64,000 nt of DNA, taken from NCBI RefSeq assembly GCF_046127645.1, contig NZ_CP175919.1. One strand, written 5' to 3'. The notes below the pieces were generated by a model. That model did no database searches. It worked only from the letters and a program-made list of their open reading frames with translations, and was not told the DNA's origin. The translations under genes were made by a program, and so were the position numbers. Below, in pieces: positions 62,626 to 64,000 of this stretch (within the stretch, counting starts at the first letter, position 1; each line of letters starts with the position of its first letter). Source of the DNA: Clostridium_F caseinilyticum (lineage in GTDB: Bacteria > Bacillota > Clostridia > Clostridiales > Clostridiaceae).

Positions 62626-63507
62626 TTAATTAGATTTTTGACATATATAAACCCCTACAATTATTAATGCTGTTGATAGAATTGTGATTAAGGTTATTTT
62701 TTCACTCAATATTGTGGCTGATAGAACTATAGAAAATATAGGAACTAAATTAACAAAAATAGAGGTTTTAGACGGCCCTATTTGTTTTATGGATATTTGT
62801 TGAACTAAATATCCTATGACAGAAGCAAATATGCTCATATATAAAATTGATATATATGAGTAATATGGAACTTTATTTATTATAGTTAAAGGTTTCTCAT
62901 AAATAACAAAAGGAATTAAAAATAGAGTGCAAAATAAAAAACTATAAAAAGTTAAAGTCATTGGAGAATATTTTGGCATTACTTTTTTACTAAAAACTCC
63001 ATAAGAAGCCCAACATAATACAGCTATTATCATTAGAATATCACCTTTATTAAAATTTATATTTAAGATATTAGCTACAGAACCATTAGTTATAGTTAAA
63101 AGTACTCCTGTAAATGAAAGAATAATTCCTATAATTCCTTTTGAACTAAGTTTTTCTTTAAGAAAGATAACACTTAATAAGCAAGTTATAATAGGGTTAG
63201 ATGCAGCTATTAAAGATGAATTTGTAGCTGTAGTATATGTGGAAGCTTTAAAAAAGAAAATGTGATATCCAACCATTCCTATTATTCCAGTAAATAAAAA
63301 TACTGGAATATCTTTTTTCTTTAGTTTGTATATATTTTTTTCTTTAATTAGAATTATGAAAAACAATATTAATGTTGCTATTAAAAATCTTAAAAATGTT
63401 AATGTGAAAGGTGGAATAAAAGGTGCAGAAAGTTTTGCAGCAATAAAAGCCCCACCCCAAAATAAAGTAGATAAAATCATTAAAAAATATATTCTAGAAT
63501 TCTTCAT
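62626..63507 (-). CDS. EamA/DMT-family transporter
   Basis: 293 residues from ATG 63507, ribosome site AGGGGG complementary to 63515-63520. Ten hydrophobic segments in two EamA repeats (about 8-138 and 152-288): FWGGAFIAAKLSAPFIPPFTLTFLRF in the first, CWASYGVFSKKVMPKYSPMTLTFYS in the second. Drug/metabolite superfamily; probable exporter or importer of amino acids or metabolites, substrate unknown. Monocistronic, convergent with asdA. Confidence 0.9.
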   Translation of the reverse strand: MKNSRIYFLMILSTLFWGGAFIAAKLSAPFIPPFTLTFLRFLIATLILFFIILIKEKNIYKLKKKDIPVFLFTGIIGMVGYHIFFFKASTYTTATNSSLIAASNPIITCLLSVIFLKEKLSSKGIIGIILSFTGVLLTITNGSVANILNINFNKGDILMIIAVLCWASYGVFSKKVMPKYSPMTLTFYSFLFCTLFLIPFVIYEKPLTIINKVPYYSYISILYMSIFASVIGYLVQQISIKQIGPSKTSIFVNLVPIFSIVLSATILSEKITLITILSTALIIVGVYICQKSN

Positions 63508-63816
63508 AAGTAATCCCCCTTGATATATAGTAAGTTAAAATAGTTATTCATAGTCTTTATTAAAAATTATTTTTAAATTATAAGATAAATTTAGTATTAG
63601 TATAAATATTATATAAATATGAATTTTTAAACACATAGTTTAAATTATACTAAAAAAGTTAATGATTATATAGACCATAGAGTTAATTTGAAATTTAATA
63701 AAATATAAGTAAGAAAAAATAAATATTGAAAATGTAAAAAATATATGATATTATTTATTTAAACAAATGCTTATTAACTAAGCATACATTAAGAAAAGGA
63801 TTTTGAGGGGATAGAT

Positions 63817-64000
63817 ATGACTAATAGAGAAAAAGAAATTTTGGAATTAATAAAAAAAGATCCAATGATATCCCAAAAAGAATTAGCAGAAAAATTAGGT
63901 ATAACTAGATCTTCTGCAGCAGTGCATATAACTAATCTTTTGAAAAAAGGATATCTTTTAGGTAAAGGTTATATAGTTTCAAAGGATGAAGAATATGTTT
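63817..64000 (+). CDS. HTH plus PfkB-type sugar/nucleoside kinase, 5' part only
   Basis: ATG 63817 with GAGGGG upstream; the ORF runs off the right edge after 61 residues. Visible is a winged HTH: TNREKEILELIKKDPMISQKELAEKLGITRSSAAVHITNLLKKGYLLGKGYIV. This arrangement (HTH then GKGYIV linker) is characteristic of PfkB-family kinases such as pseudouridine kinase PsuK, in which the kinase domain follows. The kinase itself is not in the window, so that part is inferred. Confidence 0.7.
   Translation, partial: MTNREKEILELIKKDPMISQKELAEKLGITRSSAAVHITNLLKKGYLLGKGYIVSKDEEYV

Overview
The window looks like chromosomal DNA of a proteolytic (Group I) Clostridium botulinum / C. sporogenes-type organism. 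It is very A+T rich, with strong purine-rich ribosome binding sites, frequent TTG and GTG starts, sigma-A promoters and many intrinsic terminators. The anaerobe-type genes point the same way: an FprA flavodiiron protein, a giant 2-hydroxyacyl-CoA dehydratase activase-like protein, alanine/sodium symporters, a BCCT transporter, DUF3867 and DUF4250. The species-level call is inference. There is no rRNA, tRNA, CRISPR, prophage or insertion-sequence transposase.

Layout. 1-8 kb: a beta-CASP metallo-hydrolase cut by the left edge, an HD protein, an aldehyde dehydrogenase, and two paralogous AGCS amino-acid/sodium symporters on the minus strand. 8-20 kb: a MarR-MATE efflux operon with a paired operator, then a mosaic of small or single genes (TPR, DUF2971, DUF2156, GNAT, thioredoxin-like, BirA, a cysteine-less HMA protein, a CBS protein, an orphan histidine kinase). 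20-27 kb: a patatin-like protein lacking its catalytic serine, mgtE with a structured leader, and a serine operon (aminotransferase, serA, DUF1015) behind a complete serine-specific T-box. 27-36 kb: FprA, the 1423-residue activase-like protein, and a BCCT betaine-type transporter divergent from a BusR-like c-di-AMP-type repressor. 36-49 kb: redox, housekeeping and hypothetical genes (flavin reductase, rhodanese, ferritin-like, TPR, xpt, AI-2E, chemoreceptor, MazG, PEPCK/HPr-kinase-like, phosphotransferase). 49-54 kb: an Fe/phosphonate-type ABC transporter whose permease carries a 1-nt frameshift, then an S1-domain protein. 55-60 kb: a thioesterase, hutP, and a TrpX-like ABC transporter behind a leader of about 750 nt. 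60-64 kb: a small membrane protein, aspartate 4-decarboxylase, an EamA transporter, and the start of a PfkB-type kinase with an HTH.

Most striking points. (i) The leader between hutP and the TrpX-like transporter has its own promoter, a repeated UAG-rich motif (GTAGTATGGTAG, four exact copies, one across the start codon) and an intrinsic terminator just after the densest cluster. This suggests HutP, encoded next door, controls an uptake system by attenuation. (ii) A structured repeat of about 105-160 bp occurs three times with changes that preserve base pairing. (iii) Large palindromic intergenic elements share related A+T-rich arms, and one is a 285-bp cruciform with a G+C-rich core. (iv) The serine operon contains DUF1015 with a DGHHR motif but no phosphoserine phosphatase. 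(v) A CTGAC-N22-GTCAG inverted repeat lies between the BCCT promoter and gene, next to a BusR-like regulator. All structures and comparisons were worked out by eye; no database search or folding program was run.
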